64,000 nt of DNA. It comes from Dichetophora obliterata. Lineage: Eukaryota > Arthropoda > Insecta > Diptera > Sciomyzidae. How positions within the stretch are numbered: the first letter of the stretch is position 1; every line of letters starts with the position of its first letter. A program made the translations under genes and the position numbers. This document shows, piece by piece, positions 34,271-44,048 of the stretch. The notes below the pieces were generated by a model, which was not told where the DNA came from, ran no database searches, and saw only the letters and a list, made by a program, of their open reading frames with translations. Location of the stretch: NCBI GenBank assembly GCA_963920525.1, contig OY986438.1, positions 123,666,920 through 123,730,919 of the forward strand. Reading direction: 5' to 3'.

Positions 34271-35490
34271 GTGCATACTTTCAGGCTGAACATTTTTGAG
34301 AATAGTATGTCTTGTAAAAGTACTTTACTGTCAAAAAATAATTACAATTTGAGAAATACTGTGTGCGATGGGGCATGCTTGCCTTTTATGTATTAAGATG
34401 TTCATTAGGGCGGGTCGATTTATTTTTCGACAATTTCCCTATGATTTCCGTATTCTATGGGTTATTCTATGAAAATTTGCCAAAGGAACCATACCTCTAT
34501 CGTTAAAATCGAGTCCCCTACTTTTTGTTGGTAGATTTTTTCCCAAATTGACGTTCGTATGAAATATTATCTACACGTTCACATCTATAACTCAAAAACT
34601 ATCGATTGGGTTTAATCGCCAGTAGGCGCGTTGGAAAGGTAAGCTCATTTTGATTAATTTACAAAAAAAAAAAATCTCCAACATTGGTCCAACGGTTCAA
34701 AAGTTACGGGCATTTTTGTCCAAATTTTGGAGCATTTTTCCATTTTTTTCATGATTTTGTCCAAGAATATTACTTTCATATTATTACTACGCTCAAATTG
34801 AATATTTTTTTTGGTAAAGGTTGATAGATACTTTATTATCTCTTAATTTGAATTTTTGTAGAAAAAAAAATAAAAAGGGAAAAAAAATCAAAAAGTTGGT
34901 TTTATGTGTTATTTTGTTTTAGCAATATCGCATGAATTAATCAACCGAATTCGATAAATTTGGGCTTAAACTCTTCGTTTTGAATTGTAAATTTAATTAA
35001 ATAATGGATTGAGCCAAAAAAATGGCCATGAAAGTAATATTCTTGGATAAAATCATGAAACAAATGGAAAAATACTCCAAAATTTGGACAAAAATGCCCG
35101 TAACTTTTGAACCGTTGGACCAATGTTGGAGATTTTTTTTTGTAAATTAATCAAAATGAGCTCACCTTTCTAACGCGCCTACTGGAGATTAAACCCGATC
35201 GATAGTTTTTGAGTTATGGATGTGAACGTGTAGGTAATATTTCATACGAACGTCAATTTGGGAAAAAATCTACCAACAAAAAGTAGGGGACTCGATTTTA
35301 ACGATAGAGGTATGGTTCCTTCGGAAAATTTTCATGGAATAACCCATAGAATACGGAAATCATAGGGAAATTGGTGAATTTTTTCACTCCCTACAAATCG
35401 ACCCGCCCTAATGTGCATACTTTCAGGCTGAACAGTTTGAGAAATATTGAGCACGGAGCAGCGTTCTTGCCTTTTATATATTAAGATAAT
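34271..35490. repeat. direct repeats flanking the GGGCGGGTC copy B
   Basis: TGTGCATACTTTCAGGCTGA occurs at about 34272 and again at about 35413. Both are followed by GAGAA-TA and CTTGCCTTTTAT-TATTAAGA (34377-34398; 35465-35486). Copy B sits between these roughly 75-120-bp direct repeats. The left repeat contains about 45 bp extra. Confidence 0.55.
34408..35408. mobile_element. long-TIR DNA element, GGGCGGGTC family, copy B (arm-only)
   Basis: The termini GGGCGGGTCGATTT are mutually inverted and TA is present on both sides (34406-34407; 35409-35410). The arms are about 380-400 bp and highly similar: CTATGGGTTATTC, ACCATACCTCTATCGTTAAA, CAAATTGACGTTCGTATGAA, AACTCAAAAACTATCGAT, TTGGTCCAACGGTTCAAAAG and CAAGAATATTACTTTCAT on the left are all found inverted on the right. 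A spacer of about 230 bp separates them. It has no gene; compare copy A. Confidence 0.75.
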
Positions 35491-35955
35491 GAATCTAATA
35501 TCATTTAGCTTCGTAGTTAAAAAAATTATTGAAAATGGACAAATTCTACGTTCGATTAAACGAACACCGGTTGGAAATGGGTTAGATAAAGAATGACGTT
35601 TAAAAACCAAATAAAAGTTGCATTTAAAAATAATAATGTAAAGAATTTTGCACGAAAAGCTCCTATATCATATACTATTACAGGAGCAATATTTGTTTAT
35701 TTATTTGTTTGTTTAAAAAAAAGTTTTCGAAAACGGCCCAAGCGATATCGTTTAAATTTTCAATATAGAGGCTTACGGGGGCAAAAATCTATCAAAATAG
35801 GTCTCATTTCTGAGAAAATTCGTTTAGCAGTGCACATTGGGGTGTTGGACCATATTTAGGTGGCCAAAATTATTTTAAACGGTAAATAGTTTCTAGTCTA
35901 CTCTGTTATTTGATTTCAAACCTGTATGACTGCTGGGTAATCTGGGTAATTAAGA

Positions 35956-36433
35956 ACCAGGGAACCACACTTCCAATTCTCTTCAGTTAGTGGGAATGAT
36001 GTGGACAAGTACATAATGAAAGTTAAATCAAATGCTGTTGGAGAGGATGGCATCTCGATGAGATTTATAAAGCTAATTATACCCTACATTCTTAGTCCGT
36101 TAACCCACATCATTAACCACTGTTTTACAACGTCTTCTTTTCGTCATTCCTGGAAAATTGCTAAGGTGGTCCCAATTGCTAAAAAATCGTCTGCGGTCGA
36201 AGCCAATGATTTCAGGCCAATTAGTATTTTGTCCTCGCTGTCTAAGGTGTGTGAAGCGATTATGGCAGATCAAATCTTAATTTTTTTGAACACTAATAAT
36301 ATGCTTTCTCCCCTACAATCTGGATTTCGAGCTGGCCATAGCTGTTCCACTGCTACTATGAAAATTTTGAACGATATACGAAAATCATAAGACTAAGGGC
36401 AGATTACTCTTCTCTGCATGCTCGACTTTATTA
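35956..36433 (+). pseudogene. LINE reverse transcriptase fragment flanked by a 14-bp direct repeat
   Basis: The 36001-36390 frame reads VKSNAVGEDGISMRFIKLII, WKIAKVVPIAKKS, NDFRPISILSSLSKVCE and LQSGFRAGHSCSTATMKIL. This is the N-terminal half of a Jockey-like reverse transcriptase of the same family as 4.7-6.7 kb. After a frame change, TLLCMLDF follows. CTGGGTAATTAAGA is present immediately left (35942-35955) and right (36434-36447). The fragment lacks both the endonuclease and the catalytic palm, so it is truncated at both ends although it sits between repeats that look like a target duplication. Confidence 0.75.
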
Positions 36434-36674
36434 CTGGGTAATTAAGACATTAGTAAAATTTATATCCCAAAGCAATTTCCAAGAAATTTTCAGTATAGGA
36501 GTTTACGGGGGCGAAAAATTGATCTAACTAGGTCTTATTTCTGAAAAATCGTTTTCTCCGTGTTTTCACGCACATAATTGGTATTGCTTTCCATTTCATT
36601 TTGCTTTTCTTATGTATCGAGTTCAGTAATATGAGCTTAGTCGCGTATGCATGTTGTTCTTTGTGTTTTTTCTA

Positions 36675-37964
36675 TTGGGGGTTGGAATTAGTTTTAAAGG
36701 TTTTCTAAGAGATGGCGTAACTATCAATAGATCGCATCGGGCACACCTGTGACTATATTCATTTCAAAGCACATTGTGTAAGCTTCATTTTTCAGTATGT
36801 GTCATTCCACTGAAGTGTAAACAACATTGTATATTTTTTTCTCTGTGAACATGTCGACTTTTGTTCCAACAAAACGCAATTTGCGGGAAGGTTTACTTTT
36901 GTGCTTCCATTTGAAGAAAAAAGCGGTTGAAGCACAACGCACGCTTACTGAGGCTTACGGGGACTATGCTCCATCGATTTCTACTTGTGAGTACTGGTTC
37001 CGTCGGTTTAAAAGTGGTGATTTTGATACGGAAGACAAAGAGCGTCCGGGCCAGCCGAAAAAGTTTGAAGATGAGGAATTGGAGGCTTTGCTCGATGAAG
37101 ACCCGTGTCAAACCCTTCAAGAATTGTCAGAATCATTGGGAGTCGACTTATCAACGGTCGGCAAACGCTTGAAGGCCATGGGAATGATTCAAAAGCAAGG
37201 AAATTGGGTGCCGTACCAGTTGAAGCCGAGAGACGTTGAACGGCGATTTTGCATGTGCGAACAACTGCTTCAACGGCATAAAAGGAAGAGTTTTTTGCAT
37301 CGTATTGTCACTGGCGATGAAAAGTGGATCCATTACGATAATCCTAAGCGAAAAAAATCGTGAGGACCACCCGGCCATGCATCAACATCGAGGGCCAAGC
37401 CGAATATTCATGGCGCCAAGCTTATGCTGTGTATTTGGTGGGATCAGAAGGGTGTCGTGTACTATGAGCTGCTAAAACCTAACGAAACCATCACTGGGGA
37501 ACGCTACCAACAACAATTGATGCAATTGAGCCGAGCATTAAAGGCTAAACGGCCGGAATATGCAAAAAGACACGACAAAGTGGTTTTTCAACATGACAAC
37601 GCACGGCCACATGTTGCAAGAACCGTCAAGGAAACGTTGGAGGCGCTGAATTGGGATGTGCTACCCCACCCGCCTTATAGCCCAGACATAGCCCCTTCCG
37701 ACTACCACCTATTCAGATCGATGACGCATGGCTTGGCTGAGCAGCGCTTCACTTCTTACGAGGATACCAAAAAATGGGTCGATTCGTGGATTGCCTCAAA
37801 AGACGAATCGTTCTTCCGGCGCGGAATCCATATGCTGCCAGAAAGATGGGAAAATGATGTAGCTAACGATGGACAATACTTTGAATAATATACATTGTAC
37901 CGTTGTTTCTAAATAAATGCTCAAAAACCGAAAAAAAACCTTTAAAATTAATTCCAACCCCCAA
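36675..37964 (+). mobile_element. irritans-type mariner, 1.29 kb, nearly intact
   Basis: Terminal inverted repeats TTGGGGGTTGGAATTA-TTTTAAAGG match at 25 of 26 positions. TA lies outside both ends (36673-36674; 37965-37966), as required for Tc1/mariner insertion. Length is normal for the group. It contains a single transposase frame with one premature stop. The element interrupts an older dispersed repeat, confirming it as a recent insertion. Confidence 0.92.
36851..37888 (+). pseudogene. mariner transposase (DD34D) with one in-frame stop
   Basis: Enzyme that cuts out and reinserts its own element at TA sites. From ATG at 36851 (MSTFVPTKRN) to the stop at 37888 is 345 codons, the usual length. 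The N-terminal part contains two helix-turn-helix units (HLKKKAVEAQRTL; SESLGVDLSTVGKRLKAMGM). The linker WVPYQL is present. The catalytic domain has TGDEKWI (first Asp), QHDNARPH (second) and SPDIAPSDYHLF (third), with 34 residues between the last two. The whole gene is in one frame, except that TGA at 37361-37363 stands where the family usually has TGG after NPKRKKS. Downstream WDQKGVVYYELL and the C-terminus are intact. Irritans subfamily is my best assignment. Confidence 0.92.
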
Positions 37965-38349
37965 TATATTCGTATATTTTAATGTGGTAGCGCAGAAAGA
38001 ATTTAGCAGCCCACATTGGGATATTTAACCAATTTAAGCAGCCAAAATTATTTTATTCGGTAAAATAGTAATAGTATTCGTATTAGTATTCTATAGTATT
38101 ACAGACTACTTATGTTTTTGCGGACTTACGTACATTATATGGAGCCCTGAGTACTTTTAAACGGTGTAGTAAAAATGTTGTTCGGAAAATTCCTGATTAC
38201 AGTAGCTTTAAAAAAAGAATTGTTTTGTGGATGTAAAATCAAAATAATAAAACAAGTCTTAAAAATTAAATATAATATCACAATAGTATCGACTAGATTA
38301 TAAGGGTATAAAATATTGTTGTAATATTTGAACTTTTTTAAAATGAAAA

Positions 38350-38990
38350 ACAAACTAGTAAGGAATTATCTTCGACTGGGCTGAAGTTAAAATACCCCCA
38401 CGGCCGAATTAGAGTACATATAAAGTCTTAAGCAAACTGTTAAATATATTTCAAGAGATTTTTCAGGTTTTGGTTAAGTCACTTTGTATGGGAGGTAGGC
38501 GTGGTTTTTATCCGATTTTTACAAATTTAATATTAAAAATAAATATTAAATATTTAAGACACTGTGCGAAATTTGAAGTAAATTGATTTTTGTGGAATTC
38601 AAAGAGATCTTACCGTTTTGGTTAAGTTATGGGAGGTAGGCGTGGTTTTCATCCGATTTTGCTCAGATTCGAACTTGACCTCCAATTTTTGTATAAAAAG
38701 CTTATATTTTGAATTTCGTTAGAATAGCTCAAAAATTACGGCTGCTATCGTGGACACAGACGGACAGACGGATAGACGGATAGACGGACAGACGGAAAGA
38801 CGGACAGACGCACAGACGGACAGACGGACAGACGGACATTGCTAAATCGACTCAGGAGGTGATGCTGATCAGGAATATATATACTTTTTTCTACCGGCCA
38901 CGCCTCCTTATCGGCGTTACAAACGGAGTGACAAAATTAATATACCCCCATTACGTTTTTTAAGCGTGGGGGTATAAATATATTTAAAAA
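38350..38990. repeat. dispersed fly repeat, copy 2 (uninterrupted)
   Basis: Same unit as 7170-8960, here without insertion. It starts GGAATTATCTTCGACTGGGC, has two GGGAGGTAGGCGTGG segments, a GACGGACA microsatellite (38752-38838), ACTCAGGAGGTGATGCTGAT, and ends CACGCCTCCTTATCGGCGTT then TTTTTTAAGCGTGGGGGTAT. Comparison with this copy shows what was inserted into copy 1. Confidence 0.65.
38752..38838. repeat. (GACGGACA)n microsatellite
   Basis: About ten imperfect units of GACGGACA/GACGGATA, embedded in the dispersed repeat. Copy 1 at 7.8 kb has only one or two units at this place, so the array expanded here. Confidence 0.85.
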
Positions 38991-40105
38991 TTTTGTAATC
39001 AGTTGAGGAGTATTAAATGTAATACTTTTTGAATTAAAAATCTTTGCAATACTTTGCTTGCATTTAAATATTTTCCAAAATTTCTAACCATGTACTTCTT
39101 TTTTTAAATACCATGCTGGTATCAATTCATTTGGGATACCAAAACCCTACTGTGGAATCCTTGAAAATCCTGAATACGAGCCTGGTATATATACGTTGTT
39201 TTAATAAGTTGCAGAGATACTCAAGGCTGCTGTATTATCATTAAAAGATGAACCATAGCGGGAATCGAATTAAGGCGTTATTTTTCATAGTCGTATATTT
39301 GTAATAGAGCATTCTGTTAAAAACTTTACGTTAAAATAAGCAAAAAGTTTTATGTGCATAGGTTAACTGAACCTACTTTTTTTTGATGGTATTACTTTAA
39401 AATTTATTCTGTATTTAAGAAAGTAAAAGGGTAAAAATTTTCATAAAATTCTCAGAATCAAATTGCTATTAGATTAGATTAGATTAGATTAGATTAGTAC
39501 TAATTTATATCTAATAAAATAAAACTTTTAATAAACCTTAATATCATTCACATTTTAATCAAGAATTTTACAAGGATTCTTAACTAATTTTAACTTAAGT
39601 AAAATATTAATCTGTTCACTTAAAGTTGCTCGTTCAAGCCAGACTAGTTGAGAGTGCAATATAACCACAACGTGCAAATAAGAGATCATCTCTAAAGGTG
39701 TCCCGAAAACACTTGCGCTGGTATTTATATGAAATATAATGCTATACAGAGCATAATAAAAGCTATGTCATTATAGCCGGCATAATTTAATATGGTGCTT
39801 ACAGAAACAACAACAGCAAAAATAGCTACAACAAATTGCTCACATATCCATACATATATAAGTAGCATTCGAAATTTTAAGTCTTTTGAAGAGATTCTCC
39901 TAAAATTCCATTGAACTACTTTTTGCTAGTGCTCCAAATTGCCATGAGTTATGTATAGCAAACTGACAAGGTGGCAACATTACAAGGAAAAGTTTGCATG
40001 GAGCGAAAAATAAAGAGTTAATAAAAGAGAGCAACCGCTGTGAAACAAACTGAAATTGGAAAATTCTCAGCAAAGGAATAGATGTGAATTCGTACTAGAG
40101 TACCT
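38991..40105. other. host-like noncoding DNA with a GATTA microsatellite
   Basis: No gene. 39468-39497 is ATTAG repeated about six times. 39640-40000 is of moderate complexity without recognised features. Confidence 0.4.
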
Positions 40106-40107
40106 AA

Positions 40108-40386
40108 ATGTATGCAACAAATTCTTATTTCCTCTTCTTTGGTTGTAAAAGAGCGCGTATCTCAACCCGAACTTTTGTCCACCAAGCAATGGAAAACTTG
40201 GTCCTTGCTCTCGAACAAAGGGTGCTCCGAAATTTGGTGCCGTTATTGTGCTCGGTTCTGTTCGTCATCGCTGAGCTCTCCTACTTTAACTCCTACGAGC
40301 TAGGGAACATCGTGATTGTTCATCGGTGCAGCTTATATTTTGAATGCTGTTGTATGCTGAACAGCTCAGTTGTGAAAACTACTTAA
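40108..40386 (+). other. GC-richer island open in two plus-strand frames, identity unknown
   Basis: 40130-40345 is clearly richer in G and C than its surroundings. Two overlapping frames stay open (92 and 63 codons); the first contains AMENLVLALEQRVLRNLVPL followed by a hydrophobic stretch LLCSVLFVIAEL. The minus strand reads VGELSDDEQNRAQ before a stop. I recognise no domain. It may be a fragment of a retroelement or a decayed exon. Confidence 0.25.
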
Positions 40387-40425
40387 GCGGAATTGGTCGT
40401 CGTTTGCATGTTTTTTTAAGAAAAT

Positions 40426-40441
40426 CTGGTTCAAATCCCGG
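40426..40441 (+). other. isolated T-arm/box B-like motif
   Basis: CTGGTTCAAATCCCGG fits box B with weak stem pairing. An upstream TTGGTCGTCGTTTGCATG is at best a poor box A. This is a possible tRNA-derived relic. Confidence 0.25.
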
Positions 40442-40959
40442 ATATAAAATTCGTTTTTTTTGGATTATAATAAAAATGATAAAATTTTATTGATATCACA
40501 AATAAATAACTGAACAGCTTTCAGAGTAAACTTTGTTTGAAATCAAGTTTTGTGCTCATGATTTGCTGAGGTTAAGAACTTAGTGGGTGTTTAATAGAAG
40601 GGGGAAAAATATTGACTAGGTCATCTTCGGCAGAGTGCGTGTTGATGTTGTGAAAATTTGTATTTAAAAAGGATTCTTTTTATTTGATAGAAAAAAAGCT
40701 TTAAGGTGGCTTTACAAACTATCGATAAGCTCTTCACTCAAGAGTGTTAGTAATTTAATAGTTAAACTTAATTGAAAACTATGTATGTATACATATAACA
40801 TTTCTTTGAGGTTAAAAAATTTTTGAAAATCTTAGATAAATATTTCTTCTGACTTTGGAGAGCTTTGATGACCTATAAAACTAATTTAAGAAATTAGAAT
40901 TTCGTGAGTGAAGCCAAACATACGTTACGAAAAAATATCCTCAGAACAGAAACGCTGAT

Positions 40960-41860
40960 ACTGACACACATATACACACACACTCACACAGTCAGTGTCA
41001 CTGAGACCGCTACCACAAGAGTGCCATTTGATTAATGGTAAAACTTTTGCTGAGGCACAAAGGCTAAAAAGCATTCAAAAGTTCAAAGTATTTAAGAAAC
41101 TTAAACTTTCAAAATTAATTATTTAAGAAACACTGAGCAAAATAAGCCACTTCAAATGAACTTAGAAATTAGCTTCAGATATCAATACTTAAAAGCACAC
41201 GGAAAAAAAACGAAAAACTTACATTGACTGCGGCAAAAAAACTTTGGTAACAATGTTATTATAATTAATTTACTGCAATTGAAAAATCAGGCCAAAAGCA
41301 AAGAAAAAAACAACACAAAAACAAACACTTACAAACGTGAACAGAAAAAAACAGTGAAATTTAAGAACAAAGCTTGCTAATACAATGACATCAGAGAGCT
41401 CGTAAGCAAAGAATATAAACAGTAATTAAAATAATAGACAAAAATAACAGAGAAAACGCTCCGCAACAACAAAAAGCTTTTTCACGAAACAAAAGCTTTT
41501 GTAAACAAGTTGGTGGCAAGTTTTGTGTGTGTGTGTGTGCTTTATTTTTGATTAACGTTTCATTTGGCGCCAAATAAGCGTAATAATAGAGCAACAAAAA
41601 ACACACAACAATACAACAACATAACAAGCTTTTTTCAAAGAAAGAAAAAAAAAACAACAATAAACATTAAAACAGTTCAAACAACTCGAAGAGGCAACAA
41701 TACCAACTGTGACTGTGCAGAACGCATGAAAAGTGTTTGTTTCAGCAAAGCATACAAAGAAGAACATAAAAAACAATAAAAGAAACAATACAAAAACTCT
41801 ACAAATAAAGCTGCAGCTGCTCGCACAAAAGCTCAAGGCAAGTCAAAGCATAACAAAAAC
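40960..41860 (+). promoter_or_regulatory. candidate first exon / 5' leader ending in a GTAAGT donor
   Basis: About 0.9 kb of A- and CA-rich DNA with very few T-runs on the plus strand (ACACACA at 40970-40990, AACAACAATACAACAACATAAC near 41605) ends in AAAAACGTAAGTAG at 41855-41868, a consensus splice donor. Base composition shifts to AT-rich sequence directly after it. Such A-rich leaders with a GTAAGT donor are typical of long fly 5' UTR exons. A TCAGT initiator-like motif is present near 40995. No start codon context or protein is identified, so this is inference from composition. Confidence 0.3.
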
Positions 41861-41868
41861 GTAAGTAG

Positions 41869-43100
41869 AAAATTTTAATTAAAAACAACTAAAACGTAAG
41901 CAGCATGAGAACAAAGAATAAAATTCAATACAAAACACGAGAGAAACATCATAAAAAAGTTACCCACATTAAAAAAAATTTGAATAAAAATCAGCGGGGA
42001 AATAAAAATTATAAAATTGAATTATTTTAAGCACAAACAAAAAAAAAAGTAATGCTAGAAGGATATATAAAAGCTTTATTGTTCATATCAAAATATAACA
42101 TTTTTCTTCGGTTATTTGAAATATGATTTACTTTAAAATATTCAATGAGCATTTTGATATTTTGCATTTTTAAATGTACTATTTTTTTTTTAAAACTAAG
42201 CAAATCTCTATATCTTACTCTACTACTGAAGAGCCAAAAATAAATATTTATAAGAAATTTCAGAAGAAGCAAAAACTGCTGAGGCAGCTAAAATCCACAT
42301 GCCACAAAGTTATTTAATGAATTATCTTAAGTTTTATTATTTATAGAAACTTAGTAAGTCTAGTTACTTCTAATTATGTACTTAATATTTTTCTCTGTGT
42401 TTAAAAATAGAATAGATCGTAATATTGTCGTATCATATTATAATTGTGGTGTTATCAATGCAACATAGTTATTCTTGATAAAAAATTCATAATATTTTAA
42501 TTAGAATTGCTAGACAAAAAAATCAAAAAATTTTGCACTTGAAATTGTAAAGAACCGATCTGAGTTGTAAGAAGACCAAAACTCACACAGCAATAGGTTA
42601 TTCTTTAACTTTAATAGGGTCTCAATTAAAAATATTATTTCAAGCAATGAATTGGTAATAAAAGGAAATCGAAAGGTAGTTGTTGCCTTAAAGACATAAA
42701 CTAATAATTAAATATTGAAGTCTTTCTATTTTAATACGTAAAACAGACGTCATTTTTAAAATATCGACTCGAAAGTCACACTGAAATAATTTAATCGAAC
42801 AATTAGCTTTACCTATCTTTCAAAAATATATTTTCTTTTCGGTAGAGTTCTTTAAAAGACAAATAAAATGAGGTCCGCGATGCTTTTGATATTGAAATGA
42901 GCCCAAAGAGCCCTAAATGCTTCTACACATTTTTCCTAATATTGATATTGCTCGTAATTGAACAACATGACGTATGAGTAACATTAAGTGAAATGTAATA
43001 TAATAGATACATTTATTAGATTGATAATATTTTTATTAAATATTACTCTATATTTCTAAGAAAATATAATAATTATATTTGAGCTCAATTCCAAAAACAT
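41869..43100. other. AT-rich DNA, nothing recognised
   Basis: No open frame with features. If the preceding donor is real, this is intronic. Confidence 0.35.
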
Positions 43101-43104
43101 TCAC

Positions 43105-43240
43105 GAAGCAACAGGTTGAAAAAACAACAACAAGTTCCTAACATAACAAACCACCAAGCAGACTAGACAGCTGTTTCGTTGATCGCTACATCAACTCGTC
43201 AGTAGCCTTGTGTAGTTTCTGCAGTTCATCCACTTTAACA
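43105..43240. repeat. relative of the 31-kb palindromic element
   Basis: CAACAACAAG, GACTAGACAGCTGTTTCG, CATCAACTC-TCAGTAG share wording and order with 31088-31210 but with substitutions. Only one arm is present. 43241-44046 has no recognised gene; the open frame at 43830-44024 lacks features. Confidence 0.35.
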
Positions 43241-44048
43241 AGCTTATACGCACAACTTCTCTTTAACCCTTTCATTCCCGAATTAAAAGAGGTGGGGCTA
43301 CACATTTTTTTAGATCAGATATTTCTTTATTTATTCACATTTTATACACACAGAGAATTAAATCCACTATCGCAACCGAATTAGTGCCCTATCGACTTAG
43401 CCGATTGCTGATAACTTTTGAAAGGGTTATCACCTCAACTACCTGGTCTTCAATAGCCTTGATTGTAGAACTCCGTTGTAAGCAATGCGCTCATAGTTTT
43501 ATGAACAAACCCCTTAATCCTTTCAACCTCCATTCAGTTTAGTGAACGAGTTTTTTAATCGTTTTAACCTAAACTGAATTGTGTGAACGTAAAAGTTATT
43601 TATTAAAACCTATATTCGATTGTATGAAGGGAGCTAAGGTCGATGGCACAGCAGTCTTTTGAGGTTTGTTGCAGTTGGATGGCAGGAATGCTAAAACTGG
43701 TCTGAATAGTTTCTTATTGGTTATATAGTAATAGCTATTATTTTTATGATAATTTTATGTTAAGAGGACCATCTGACACAGGTGCCCAGCTGTTGCTCTC
43801 TATTGCTCGCTATTGAAATAACTTAAAATGTGGTTGTTACAATAACTCATGTCGTTCACTTATCTGCAATAGCTTCGGTTAGTTACCTCAGACAAATTAT
43901 GTTTCATATAATGGCAAGAGGAGTTGAAATCATTAAAATTGCGTGGTTAAGGCAACTTACATGTCATATTTTCATTTCAACTGAACATAAAATTGGAAAT
44001 GAGGAGATTGCAAGGAAACGCTAATTCGCGATAATTCAACTGCGCTTA

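Larger units (their letters stand above)
35745..38080. repeat. pair of diverged direct repeats around a LINE fragment and a mariner
   Basis: Copy 1 at 35760-35915 has TATAGAGGCTTACGGGGGC, AGGTCTCATTTCTGA, CACATTGGGGTGTT and GGCCAAAATTATTTTA. Copy 2 has the first half at 36495-36590 and the second half at 37985-38075, split by the mariner at 36675-37964. It is an old repeat whose right copy was interrupted by that insertion. Confidence 0.55.

Noticed and set aside
35332..35859. Frames of 92 (minus) and 88 (plus) codons
   Set aside because: The first lies in the right arm of a long-inverted-repeat element, the second in a dispersed repeat also present near 36.5 and 38.0 kb.
36893..37475. Extra frames overlapping the irritans mariner gene on both strands
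   Set aside because: Shadows of the transposase reading frame with no independent features.
41391..41836. Cys/Phe-rich minus-strand frames around 41.4-41.8 kb
   Set aside because: They are antisense to the A- and CA-rich candidate leader; long frames of Phe, Cys and Val codons result from that composition.
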